From Malachius bipustulatus (Eukaryota > Arthropoda > Insecta > Coleoptera > Melyridae), in assembly GCA_910589415.1 (NCBI GenBank), contig OU342631.1, positions 22,630,001-22,694,000 on the forward strand: 64,000 nucleotides of DNA, written 5' to 3'. Positions 11,441 through 23,030 of the stretch are shown piece after piece (position 1 is the stretch's first letter; each line of letters opens with the position of its first letter). The notes under the pieces were generated by a model. The model saw nothing but the letters and a program-made list of their open reading frames with translations, did not search any database and was not told the origin of the DNA. A program made the translations under genes and the position numbers.

Positions 11441-12157
11441 GGTTGCTGTATGATTCTTTCATTCTTTCATATTTTTTTCTTTTCATAAGATCTAAGACGT
11501 AAAAGAAGAATCTTATAAAAACACAGATGATTAGAAACCTTTTCTGGTAAGCACAAAAAAGGAGAATATACAGTGTGATGATAAAGTAGGGAGTCTATTA
11601 ATTTGTAATTTCGTTATGTGATGTTTCAAAGGAAATCGTGTTGACAGGTCGATTTTATTTTTCTAAAAGCCATCTTTCGACGTGTAGCATTTTATAATGA
11701 CGTTATTGGTTTGAGGCTTATGACGTCATCATATTGTTTTAAAATGACCACTCCTTACTTGAGATTCATCCTTGTAAATATCTTTATGATGAAAATATTT
11801 TCCGCTAAATTTATTTATTTCTTTTTGCGAATATTGAGGAGATTGAAAATTAATTTTTTTAATTAATTTAAATTTTTAATCATGTCACAGGTACAATCTT
11901 TTCAGAGAGAACATTTTTCGAAAGGCTAATATCGCAAAATCAAAAAAGTTATGACACGTCAAACTTTCAGTTGTTGTACCTACACCACAAAAAATTAAAA
12001 AATTGTTGCAATTTAAAAAAAAAAAACGCCTTAACTTTTTTGAGTTTACGAATACAAAAGTGAAATATTCGTGAAATTGTCCCTTAAAAAGGCCTTCCAA
12101 ATGGTGTAGTTGTGTCATCACCTTTTTCACCCAAGTCAAGTTAACCACGCTTTGGAC

Positions 12158-12963
12158 TGCCACACTTTCGGCCAGGGACTTAATAAGCTTAAAAATGAAT
12201 TTTTGCTGCAATTTTGCTGCAAAAAGTGCGACATTTTATAACAAAGCCTGACACGCTTTTGGCCATGGACATCGATACGGAAAAAAATCATTTTTGATAA
12301 AAAAGCCCAAAATTTTATAAAAATTCCCGCCACGCTTTTAGCCACTGATTTGATATACTGAAAAAACTATTTTTTGTGAAATTCTGCCTAAAAAAAACTC
12401 CTAATTTCATAATAATGGCCATCCGCGCACTCAGTCATCGGCTTAGAAATTGAAAAAAAATTTTTTTGCTGAAATTTTGTTAAAAAAATCCGAAAATTTA
12501 TAATAATGGTCGTCCATGCATTCGGCAACGGACTTAAAAAACTTAAAAAATCATTTTTGCTGAAAATGTTCTGAAAAAGGGGCGATATTCTATAAAAATT
12601 GCCGGCCACGCTTTTGGCCGCGGACTTGATAAACTGAAAAAAAAACTTTGCTAAAACTTTGCTCAAAAAAGTCCAAAATTTTCTAGTTATGTCCATCAAT
12701 GCTTTCTGCCATGCACTGAAAAAAAAATTTTTGCTGAAATTTTGTTAAAAAAAATCCGAAATTTGATAATAAGGGTCAGCCATGCTTTCGGCAACTGACT
12801 TAAGAAATTTAAACATAATTTTTGCTTAAATTTTGCTGAAAAAAGTGGGAAATTTTATAATAATAGCCATCCACGCTTTTGACCACGCGCTTAATAAATT
12901 GAAAAACAAATTTTTCGTGGAATTTTGCTCAAAAAAATGGAAATTTTATAAAAATGGTCATTC
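12158..12963. repeat. 92-bp tandem satellite, array 1 (resumes at 14229-14300)
   Basis: About nine diverged units of roughly 92 bp each contain CCACGCTTTCGGCCACGGACTT, then AATAAACTGAAAAA, TTTTGCTGAAATTTTGTT and AAAAAGTCCGAAATTTTAT (approximate consensus, read on +). The array is interrupted by the nested LINE and resumes after it. The same unit forms the array at 42480-44110. Fragmentary open frames on either strand are by-products of the repeat. Confidence 0.85.
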
Positions 12964-12975
12964 ACGCTTTCGGCC

Positions 12976-14228
12976 TTGAAGATATTCTTGCGGATCATCC
13001 ATACCCGAATATACAAAAGGTGTGAGTCCGTAATTGATCGCTCGCAATTTGGCTTTAGGAATGGAACGGGTAGCTCTTTTCTCTTTGAATGTGCTGACTC
13101 AGAGATGTAGGGACATGAATGTCGATGTATTCGCGTGCTTTATTGATTATAAAAAAGCTTTTGACTGTGTATCACATCAAAAAATGATCAACATCCTAAA
13201 ATCAACCGGGATCGATGCTCAAGATCTAAAGATCATTACTGAACTTTATTGGCATACCAAACAGCAACAGTCAAAATCGAAGGATCCACATCGGAAGAGA
13301 TAGCAATAAAAAGAGGCGTGCGACAAGGATGTGTACTATCCCCGCTACTTTTTAATCTCTACTCTGAAGCGATATTCATTGAAGCTCTTGAAAATTCAAA
13401 TGCAGGCATAAAGATCAATGGAATCAATATAAATAACCTTCGATACGCAGATGATACCGTCGTGATAGCCAGCATTATAACAGAACTTCAATCCCTTGTG
13501 AACCTTATTGTGGAGTATAGTGAGAACTATGGGCTTTATATGAATACATCCAAGACCAAACTGATGATATTCTCAAAATCACCAAGACCCGTTACTCTAG
13601 TGATCAATGGAGAGAACATTACACAAGTGCCATCTATAAAATACCTGGGTGTACTCGTCAGTCAGCAATGCGACCCAAAGACCGAAATTAGATCAAGAAT
13701 TGCGCAAGCACGGAAAAGCCTGAATAACATGAGGACACTTCTGGCAAACCGGGACCTCAGCCTAGACCTCCGGATCAGATTACTTCGCTGCTACATCTTC
13801 CCTGTCCTTCTATACGGATGTGAAAGCTGGACCATTGATACAACCACAGAAAAGAAAATCGATGCGTTCGAAATGTACGCCTACAGGCGAATGCTGCGAG
13901 TTTCTTGGACGGCACATAAGACAAACATAGAGGTTATGCAGCAAATGGGTAAACACAAAGAACTCCTCACGACAGTCAAGGAGAGAAAGCTGCAGTACCT
14001 ACCTAGGACATATCATGAGAGGCAGACGATATGAGATTCTCCGCCTGATAATAGAAGGAAAGATCGAAGGAAAACGATCAGTCGGTCGTAGACAAAACTC
14101 ATGGCTGAGGGACTTACGTAGATGGTTCGGACAGACATCCATAGAAATTTTCAGAGCTGCGGTTTCCCGCACAACAATAGCCATTTGGATCGCCAACCTT
14201 CGTAGGGAGACGGCGTCCTAAGAAGAAG
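12976..14228 (+). pseudogene. 5'-truncated RTE-like LINE reverse transcriptase, inserted in the satellite
   Basis: This is the C-terminal half of a LINE ORF2. It begins inside the RT at KIFLRIIHTRIYKRCE, then shows SQFGFRNGTG, CFIDYKKAFDCV, RGVRQGCVLSPLLFNLY and the catalytic RYADDTVV. The tail has LYGCESWTI, ELLTTVKERKLQYL and GRRQNSWLRDLRRWFG, a layout seen in RTE-like insect elements. Two frameshifts (near 13249 and 14005) break the frame. It ends just after the stop with an AAGAAG tail, typical of short 3' ends in this group. Flanks carry a perfect 12-bp target duplication ACGCTTTCGGCC (12964-12975 and 14229-14240), showing insertion into a satellite unit. The clade assignment is tentative. 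Confidence 0.85.
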
Positions 14229-14515
14229 ACGCTTTCGGCCATGGGCTAAGAAACAGTCCCTCTCCCTGGCCCAAAGCACGCGGCTGGCTGAAGCATGGCT
14301 AACTTGACTTGGATGTTTTTTTCTTTACCTTTTTTTCTCGTTATTTTTTTAAATTTTGTTGAAAGTTTTCCCCTCAAAGGACCTTTGCCACAATATATCA
14401 CACAGAGAAGGTTACCATTACAAAAAAAGGATAATGACGTTCATTAGTCAAAAACCAATGATGTCATAATAATATATTAAACGTCAGAAGATGTCTTTTT
14501 AAAAATTTAAAAAGC

Positions 14516-15788
14516 AATTATATTTTTTTCTCTTAACAGTAAAATAAGTCTACATCTAAAGTAGAAGAGGAAACTGATGAGCGCCATTTTAATAAAAATA
14601 TACCTAATTGTGATTTTGGTAAATAATCAAGTTTGATGAAACCATATTTTTGGGAATTTTACTTCGTGGCAATTCTGAATGAATGTTCGAAATCGATTTA
14701 TGATGTTCAATATGATGCAACGATTTTTTCATTGGCCTAATCGGGAGATATTCTAAATTTTCAACACATTGGAGACCTCATATTGGCTTAGAAAATCTTG
14801 TTTTGGCAAAAGTATCAAAATACATCTTCCAATCTCTTCGAAAGCCATGAGAAAGTTCATGAAAATTATGTGTGAAGAAACGCAACCAAGAATTACTTGG
14901 TTACCACGTTTCTGAATCTGATGTTGATTTTGATAACGAGAAACTTTTCCGGAGTTCAAACAGAATGGTTTGAGAACTTCTGCACGTGGACGTGATCGTC
15001 ATCTAGATCCCGTTACTTTATTTATTGTTTGGGTATTTTGCATCACAGAATAGAAGGCCATCAAGATGCATCCGTCCGTTTTTATTCTCCGCTATGTCTT
15101 GACGTGATATCCGAATTCCAAGCTAGACGCCCACTGACATGACAAGGCCAAATCGTGGCTTCCTAGACAGGCATTTCCAAGAAGCGGCGAAGGTGTCACG
15201 GCGGAAGGTTTGTTTATTTCTTAGCCGCCCTGCTAAGATCTAAAATAATAATCTTAAAAAATATGCTCGAGAAAATCAAAAATATAAATATATTTATTAT
15301 AAAATGATTAGAACAGGTTAGAATGTCGAGGAATAATAAAGAACAAATAGCCGCCTCTGCCCTGCCACCCGGACAATGACTGTTACTGGTCGTTATTATT
15401 TAATATTTACTTCAAGAACGATTACATGGACCGTGATCGCAAGGATTGTTTCGGGAATGACAATCGAGATTAGTGCAAGGTTTCGGCCGGTCGTAATAAT
15501 TGGACGAAGACGAATGGGTTTTTGTCTGATAGATGTGACTTTGATTATTTTATACGCGGTCGGATTTCGCAACGAATTTAATAGGAATTGTTTGAGGATG
15601 TAACTGGTGCTCGCGAACAATGATTTGTCATTGATTGTTGTACATGTTTTGTAACTGCTATTTTATTTCTTTGTTGAAGAGAATTATACAATGAAGTATA
15701 TTACTCTTATGTGGTTTTTATTAAATTAGTGAAACTATTTCAACCCCTTATCTATTTATACACGGTTATGATAAGATAACGCATAAAA
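14516..15788. other. AT-rich stretch, no gene seen
   Basis: No element ends or coding motifs are recognised. Overlapping open frames at about 15376-15620 on both strands mirror each other and show no domain. Confidence 0.45.
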
Positions 15789-16316
15789 TTTGTAATCCCC
15801 TTCTTTTAAGGAAATCGCTTGGACAGGTAAATTTTGTTTTTCAAAATGCCAACTTCTGACGTGTAAAATATTCTTATGATGTCATTAGTTCAGTGACGTC
15901 ATTGTCATGATTTGTCTAATAGAAACGCCCTACTTGTGATACATCTTTGCAAAAATCTTTTTGATGAGACAATTTTCCGCCGAATTTTTCACTTTTTTTG
16001 AGAAGAAAATTTTTTAAAGAGGGGTCGTGCTCATACCTTCTTGCACCTCCTTTTGTATTTTTCTCTAATTAGCTTATTATACGCAAAAAACATGCAAGTT
16101 TTTGATTTCCGAATGTACGTACATGTGAAACTTTGAGGAAATCTTCTTCTTAATGAGAAAAATAAATTAAATTTTGGCGGAATATAATCTCCTTAAAAAA
16201 CCCTTTGCAACGATATATCAGAAGTTAGGGGGGTTGCAATTAGAAAAATCATAATGATGACGTCATTGACCGGAAACCAATGACGTCATAAAAATATTGT
16301 ATACGTCAAACACAAC
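15789..16316. mobile_element. Long-TIR element B (short relative of A and C)
   Basis: The left arm at 15789-16000 includes TTCTGACGTGTAAAATATTC and TGACGTCATTG; the right arm at about 16180-16316 carries the inverted counterparts (TGATGACGTCATTG, CCAATGACGTCATAAAAATA). Its start TTTGTAAT matches the start of element A. The right arm stops about 40 bp earlier than the left, so the copy is truncated. The interior is short and holds no satellite or gene. Confidence 0.65.
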
Positions 16317-17919
16317 CTATGTTCAGTAGAAGAATCAATTGTTCTGCCAGATTTGCATTTTCCAGCCAGTGTTTGTAGCTTTCTTAGAAATAATTCAAAC
16401 GGTCTTAAAATTTGAGATTTGAGAAGCCCCTGCAGGTAAAAACTGTGATTGAAGACTAGATCCCTGAAGTACTCCAATCGAAATTTGGTTTTAGAGGAAA
16501 AATCTGTTTTTTGGGGGTTCAAAATAGTTCATATTATTTAAGAAAGTTGAAACTTGGAGTAAATTCAAACAAGTAAGAGTTGTTATCTATGAACGTAGAA
16601 AGTGAAAAAAACTCAAAAAAGTGACGTCTCGAAACAAATCGAATTTCAAAACATTGACCTACTTATGGTTCAAGAAAAGGTCCCTGCATGAATGAAGCTA
16701 CACGCCAATTGGAATCAAAAAAATAATATTGAAAATGTGTGAGAGTTCAAAATAGTTCAAATTATTTCACATGATTAGTTGAAACTGTCATTATAGGCGT
16801 TCAGCTTATATCGAAACAGATTACCAAGTTTTTAACATCAACAATTGGCAAGACAAGACTGATAAATTTTTCTTAAACTTCTAAAGACTTATTGACTATT
16901 ATTAAGTAATCTTATACTTAATTAGATTTTTACATAAAAATATTTTCTTTGTATTTCCCAGCAAACTGTGTTCAAGTAGGTAGGTAGCTTGTAACTGAGA
17001 AGGATGTAAGAAAGCTTCCTGAAGATAAGACAAATACACCGCACTTAACAATAACTCAGAGACATGACGGCACAACACAAGATGTGAAGCTTTTATTTCT
17101 CAAATCGGCGATTTAAAGAGACGACCCATCATATTACGGCTGCAGCGTGGGTCATAAAGTAGTAAAGCGGCTTCTTAAGTCATGTCTCGGCTACAACTCA
17201 GTCTCCTGTAAAAAGTCGTCGTTGGCCTAGAGTTCTCTCCTCTTGCAACTTATCCGATGGTAATGGTAGTTAAGCGTTTAGAGAACTTTTTATGCCCCGC
17301 AGACGTATGAGAGTCCATCCTGGTGGTCTTGCATTTTTTTTATTAATCCCAACCATTTCAATTCATTACTTACAGACTATTAGACAGACAAGGTGTATGT
17401 TGAATTTACGGTCAATGTTTCTTAAGATTATTATGTAGCTAAGTGTACAAGTCAAGATAAGTCGGGTATAAATGGAGATAAGATCGAAATTTTTTCTTTA
17501 ACTGGCTCTTTATAGAAGATCGCAAAAAGGCTTGCGTGGGAGTGAATATGATAATTTTAGTCGTCTCGATATTTCCAGTTTTTAGTGTTTTTTTTATATC
17601 AATATCAATTTACGTTGAAACGGAATTTAAGTCTCGTTAAGTGATTTTTACGCTGTCTTTGAGATGAGACATTTTTTTGCATTTTTTAAGTTTGAGGAGG
17701 AAGAAAGAACTACCAGAAGTAAGAAAAAAGGTGATATTCCATTTGTAAAAGAGCGCATTGTTTGCATGTGGGGAAAGGAGGCCGAGTCGATTTTGATTTT
17801 GGTCACAATTTTTGTAAGAATAAGAGGAATTAGGGGTAAATGGACGAGAATTTCTGTACGGCGAAAGGAAATGTAAAACGAAAGTAATGCGTAATCTGCA
17901 ATTCACAACTTTATTTTGG
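16317..17919. other. AT-rich stretch, no gene seen
   Basis: No recognisable gene or repeat. A slightly GC-richer block at 17100-17300 has no coding or promoter signature that I can name. Confidence 0.45.
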
Positions 17920-19400
17920 AAATCAACTCATTATTTTCAAAAAATTATCAAAAAAAGACTTCTGAAATTTATGAACATCATGAAAGCCAAGGGATTTATG
18001 ATTTTTATGAAAAACCGGTAATTCCAGAAGTTTTAGGAAATAACGATAATTCCGAAAATTTATGTGAAAAGCATTACGATTTTGGAAATTCACGGAGATT
18101 TTTGATATACAGAGGTTCCAAAATGTCTGGAAACGGACAAATATATCGAGAAATACACATTACACGTCACCCCCCACTCTCACCTCTTCGGCAGGGGCGG
18201 GGGGCAAATTTAAAATCTTGAATGGGTGCACCTTTTTTATTGCACAATCGGATTTTAGCACAACTATTACGTCAAGTCAAATCATGCCAGATGATGGCGC
18301 TGTAATCGTAATAATATTTTTTCGTAATTTCTAAGCAATTTCCTAAATTTTAGGTTGTTCTATTAGTTAGTTAGTTCTATTAGTAGTTGATTTATCTTAA
18401 AATATTAACATGCCAATATTTTTTAGATTTTTCGAGAAACAATTGTTATGGTTTTGATGTTTAAAAATGAATGAATGAGACCAAAGCAAGGCAGTATAAA
18501 ATAATGCAATTAAGTACCTTGGAGAGAGGTGTCAGTCGCTTAAATTCGCTGCTTGCTATTACTGAATCCGACGAGGGCGAATCACTTTAATTACCGGTTA
18601 ACGAGATAAGAGTTGAGAGATTTTAGTTTGAGTATGAGTAATATTCACGAAGGATCGTAATGGACACCGACTTGAATGAGCGATATTTCACTACCGATGT
18701 TGACTTCTTCGAAGCTGGTAGGGAAGAGTGTCGGTCACATCCAGACGTGTGAACGCTTTTCTTCGTGAAAACGGGGATAGGGTGGTAGGAGAAGGGACGG
18801 TAAATGCACACACCTGCTGTCCTTGCGTATAATTTTGAATTTTACACTAATATTATACTTGTGGTATGCAACCAACTTTTCGTGTACAAGTTCGGAACAA
18901 CAATATTTCTTGAAAATTTTTCAAAAATGATAAAAACGGCGGTTTTTTAGCATTTTAAAATTGCTCCCCATTTTTTCTCTAATTCTGGTAGGGGTGTATT
19001 GGATTTCACACCATTCAATGGCCGTTTTTACGTAATGAACTTGTACTCTACAGAATTTTTGAGAAATTACGGAAAAAATTATTGTGATTAAAAAACGTTT
19101 CAGACAAACTTGACGTAATTTTTGCCGTGGAATCCTATTCTGCAATAAAAATATCGGTACTCATTCAAGATTCTGATGTTGCCAATGCACACCTCTCTCC
19201 AATTGGTGGGGGTGGGGGGTCGCGATTGGTATCACTGGATAGCGCTCTTAAATTTATTAAGGCAACATTTTTCTTTTTTGAGTCCAATGTGTATTTCTGG
19301 AGATATTTGACCGTTTCCAGACTTTTTGGACTATAATCATTGCCCTTCATAATTATTTTTAGAAAATAATTACCGGAAATTTATGAAAATTACCGAATCT
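17920..19400. repeat. Diverged large inverted repeat (possible old foldback)
   Basis: The left arm (about 17930-18230) contains GTCTGGAAACGGACAAAT, AGAAATACACATT and, further in, TCTTGAATGGGTGC. The right arm (about 19160-19400) carries the same order in reverse complement (CGTTTCCAGAC near 19311, TTCAAGATTC near 19166). Each arm includes a C- or G-rich run in the same place (ACCCCCCACTC and GGTGGGGGTGGGGGG). No clear target duplication was found and no transposase is present. Confidence 0.5.
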
Positions 19401-21374
19401 GGAATTTGTTTATCAGTGAATCACAAAATAGTTTAAAAGAACCAGTGAATCCCTGAAAGTCCAAAAAATATGGTCATTCTCTAATGTTTTGTATATTAGC
19501 TGTTTCTGTTCATTTGAGACATATTCATTGTTTGAAATTATTCCTTCATTTAGAAACGTTGTTGCATTTAAGATTTCTTGCGTCTGCTTATACTTTATTA
19601 CACGCATGCAATGCAATTCAGTTATTTATGTGATTGTTGTCAAGTTAACTCGTTGTTTGGAGCTGTTAATTAACGAAGAATTATATAAGGAATAATGCAG
19701 ATATGTATTATGTACATACATATAAGACTGTCTGAAAAAGTAGATCCGCAATGGATTTATCTCTCTCCTGCTTGGAAATAAGAATGAGAGAAATAGAGAT
19801 CGAACTAAAAATTAAAAAAATCACTTCATTCATGTCACTTGAATATAATTCAATTCTTAGTTTTTACTTCCTTGACTCGATAGGAGGAAATATGTGAGCA
19901 CTATATTGCCTCCTTTTGGAAAAAATCTCAGTCGTTTCTTTATTTATGGCGTATCTATATTTATAGATGTTTGATTAATGGCTATTCGTGGCAGTAAAAT
20001 TATCGAATAAATAATAAATTACTAACCTTTACTAAATGGTACTGGTACTCAGGTATACATTTATCCATATAAAACTGTTAATCAGGCATTAATTATTATT
20101 TAAAAAACCGACCTCTATAATAATATACTTACGATAAATTAAGAAATCAAAGTGACAGATCTACTTATTAATTCCTCTTGGCAGTGACTTTGCCAATATT
20201 TTTGTATATTTTATGCTATAACGTTTCTTGTCTCTCGGTAACTATATACAGGGTGGTCCATCACTAATGTCCGCTTAAGTATTTTATTTTCGTTCGCCCA
20301 CCAGCGGTACAAAAAACTGTAATTTGGTGGTAAAGTGGCAAAAAAAACGATTTTTCTTTAATACATCGGTAGAAATCGATTAATAAAATCACGGAAAAAA
20401 ACTACATAGTTACAAGGCTTTATTGAAATAAAATACATAAATATAGAAATGACAGGTAGAATGATTGATGTATGGTAGTAATAAAGGTGATAATTAAACT
20501 AATCCCCATTCGAGTTCAATGGCACACTACATTGGGTATTTTTCTGACTGCTTAAGGATTTGCGGTAGTTAACAACCCTCTCCAGATTATTGGTCACTTT
20601 TATTACTACCATACATCAATCATGTTTTACTTTTTATCAGTATGTAAAGTATGGACAGTGGACACACAGTTGACCGATCCCTTTTAATTTTTTTTTATAG
20701 TATGGTAACTGGGGTTGTTTAAGTTGCTTTTTTATTGCGTGATTAAATATTATTAGCGTTAAATTTAAAACTTATAATGGTGAGTACAGTGCTAGAAAAA
20801 AATAATGAGCACAATTAATTTTTATGGAAGAATACCTAATAATTGTTCTGAAGGGTGCCAATATTGGATACCTCCTTTTACGAGGGTAAATTGAAGAAAA
20901 TAACACCTCGATGAAAAAAAAAAGATTAGATATAATAGCAGCGATGTAGATATTAGGATAATTATTTTCTTATAAATTATAATTTCCAGGTTTCTTCGTC
21001 TAATCGATCATTAAAGTCTCCATATAAATCATAATTGAAATTCCAGCCCACACCCTCTTATTAATTATTTCTGGTACTCGAATATGTTAATTAAACATTT
21101 ATCTCATTTAATTTTTAATCATCTCAGAATCTTAATCGGATTTCATAGATGCGATTCAATGTCAATTTATTTAATAAATAAAATTGAATTAATTTAAGAC
21201 GCAGGAAAGTGAAGAAGTTTAACGTTATGCAATAATTAAAAATATGTTTTTTAGAAGCTAAGTATGCTATTAGTACGTAAAATATTTTTTAGATACATTG
21301 CGTGCTAAATATAGTAAGAAAAAATCGTTTTGCATGTAAAATAACTTCATCTGGCCCGAAGGAATACTTTATTG
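19401..21374. other. AT-rich stretch with a small hairpin
   Basis: A 30-bp inverted repeat (20461-20490 and 20594-20623, core TGATGTATGGTAGTAATAAA) with a loop of about 100 bases could be a small MITE or a cruciform. A lone TATACAGGGTG at 20245-20255 looks like one end of the CAGGGTG foldback family, but no matching right end is visible. No gene is supported. Confidence 0.45.
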
Positions 21375-23030
21375 TACCGGGTGCGTCATTAATAGAATGG
21401 TTACTGGTATTATTTTAGAAACTAAGCGTGGAATAAAGCCTCAGGAAAATTTTTTCTGGGGAAAGTGGCCATAAAAATTCGTTTAAAAATACTTTTGAGC
21501 TTATAAAATGACCGCTAAGGGGCGTAACAGCCATGACCAAATAAAAGAATTGGAATTTTTCAAAATTAGGGTAGGTATATTCAAAATAATGAGTGTAATG
21601 TTTGAATAACCTCGATTTTTTTAATAACTCCATAAATTAATTATTGATGCTTGGAAGCATGGGGGAACGTCAAAACTTTGTTTATTCAAAAGTCGATTAT
21701 TCCGATTAACCTCAACGGAATTTAACAAGATTTGTCTCATTACAAAAAGTTTTTCTTCTTCTGTCGATTGCATTTCACGCAGTTTTCATTTTGTTACTAT
21801 CGCAACCGCTAAACGGCGTTATCTGACATGTAAGAAAATATCGCGACTTTTCTAAAAAAAATTAGGTAAATTTATTTTTACATGGTAAAATGGAGAATAA
21901 AATTCTCAATGTGTCATTGAAAAGTCGCAGCTGGATAACTTTCGCTTCACAGTAATTATCTGCGAACAAAGTTGATTTTATGAATTTTCAGGATTTGGAA
22001 CTCCACGGGCGTGAAGTTAATATGTATACAGGGTGATGGAAAATCGGTTACTTTCTATTTTTAGGTTCACCGTTGGTAACTTCGGTATACTTGGAGCTAA
22101 TATGAAGTCGGTGCAATTAGTAAACATGATTAATTTTTGTCACCTATCACAGTGATAAAAACTGAAAAATGCAATTTTTGGATATAAAGATAGGAATATC
22201 TCATGACGTGAACTTTCAGTTGTTTTTCTGTTTTCACCACTGTAATAATAAGCGAAAAAAAAATCCTCACTTTTGTTAATTTAAACGACTTCGTAGCTCA
22301 AATAATAACGAAGTTACCAACGCGCTGAACAGAAAAAATGAAAAATAGCCCATTTGTATCATTAATCACATAAATGTATACACATATTCACTTCACGGCC
22401 ACGGAGACTTTTGATCGCTATAAACATATTTGGATTTCAGCAATTTTATCCGAGGGATTGGTCCATTTGATCCGTGCATGGATACCTAACTCTGAAAATT
22501 CGTAAAATCAACTTTGCTGGCAGATATCTAGAGTTGGGCGAAAATTATTCAGCTGCCGTTTTCAATGACACCTAAAGAATTTAATTCTCTTTTGCCTATC
22601 TAAAAATAAATATTATTTTTTTTTTAAGTCGATATTTCCTTACCTACATGTCAGATAACGCCCTCTAGCGGTTGCAATGGTAACAAAATGAACAATCGTA
22701 AAATGCAATCGATAGAAATTTGTAATCATTTTAATCATGTTAAATTCCGTTGAGGGTGACTGGCAAGATAAAAAAAATCGAGGCTATTTAAGCATTGCAC
22801 CCATGATATTTTGAATATACCCTAATTTTGAAAAATATGAGAAAATTTAAATTTTTTATTTGGTCATGGCTGTTACGCCCCCTAGCCCCTAGTGGCCGTT
22901 TTAGAAGCTCAAAACTATTTTCAAATGATTATTTAGGGCCACTTTCTTCAAAAAAACTTTTGCCTGAGATCGAACGATTAGTTTCTGAGATATTCCCGGT
23001 TACCATTTTTAATGCATCACTCGTTTCATA
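21375..23030. mobile_element. Large diverged foldback element
   Basis: Arms of roughly 640 bp (21375-22030 and 22375-23030) are inverted copies. Shared blocks include GTTACGCCCC/GGGGCGTAAC (22871 and 21518), AAATTCCGTTGAGG/CCTCAACGGAATTT (22742 and 21710) and TCAGATAACGCC/GGCGTTATCTGA (22650 and 21814). The symmetry continues inward (GTTGGTAACTTCG near 22072, CGAAGTTACCAAC near 22309). Arms differ by many substitutions, so the element is old. No coding capacity. Confidence 0.65.

Larger units (their letters stand above)
11602..14515. mobile_element. Long-TIR element A carrying a 92-bp satellite and a nested LINE
   Basis: The left arm (11602-11860) and right arm (about 14340-14515) are diverged inverted copies. 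Both contain a TGACGT-bearing core (CATCTTTCGACGTGTAG on the left, ACGTCAGAAGATG inverted on the right) and a motif around TGACGTCAT/ATGATGTCAT. A second inverted pair immediately bounds the satellite: CCAAGTCAAGTTAACCA at 12131-12147 and GGCTAACTTGACTTGG at 14296-14311. Related arms occur at 15789-16316 and 60010-61030. No transposase is visible. The outer 50 bp of the right arm is lost or too diverged, so the end is approximate. Confidence 0.65.

Noticed and set aside
12388..12699. Open frames with repeated Phe-rich peptides
   Set aside because: They arise from the 92-bp satellite and recur with the repeat unit; not a protein gene.
20245..20255. A further CAGGGTG foldback starting at 20249
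   Set aside because: No matching right end was found downstream; likely a fragment or chance.
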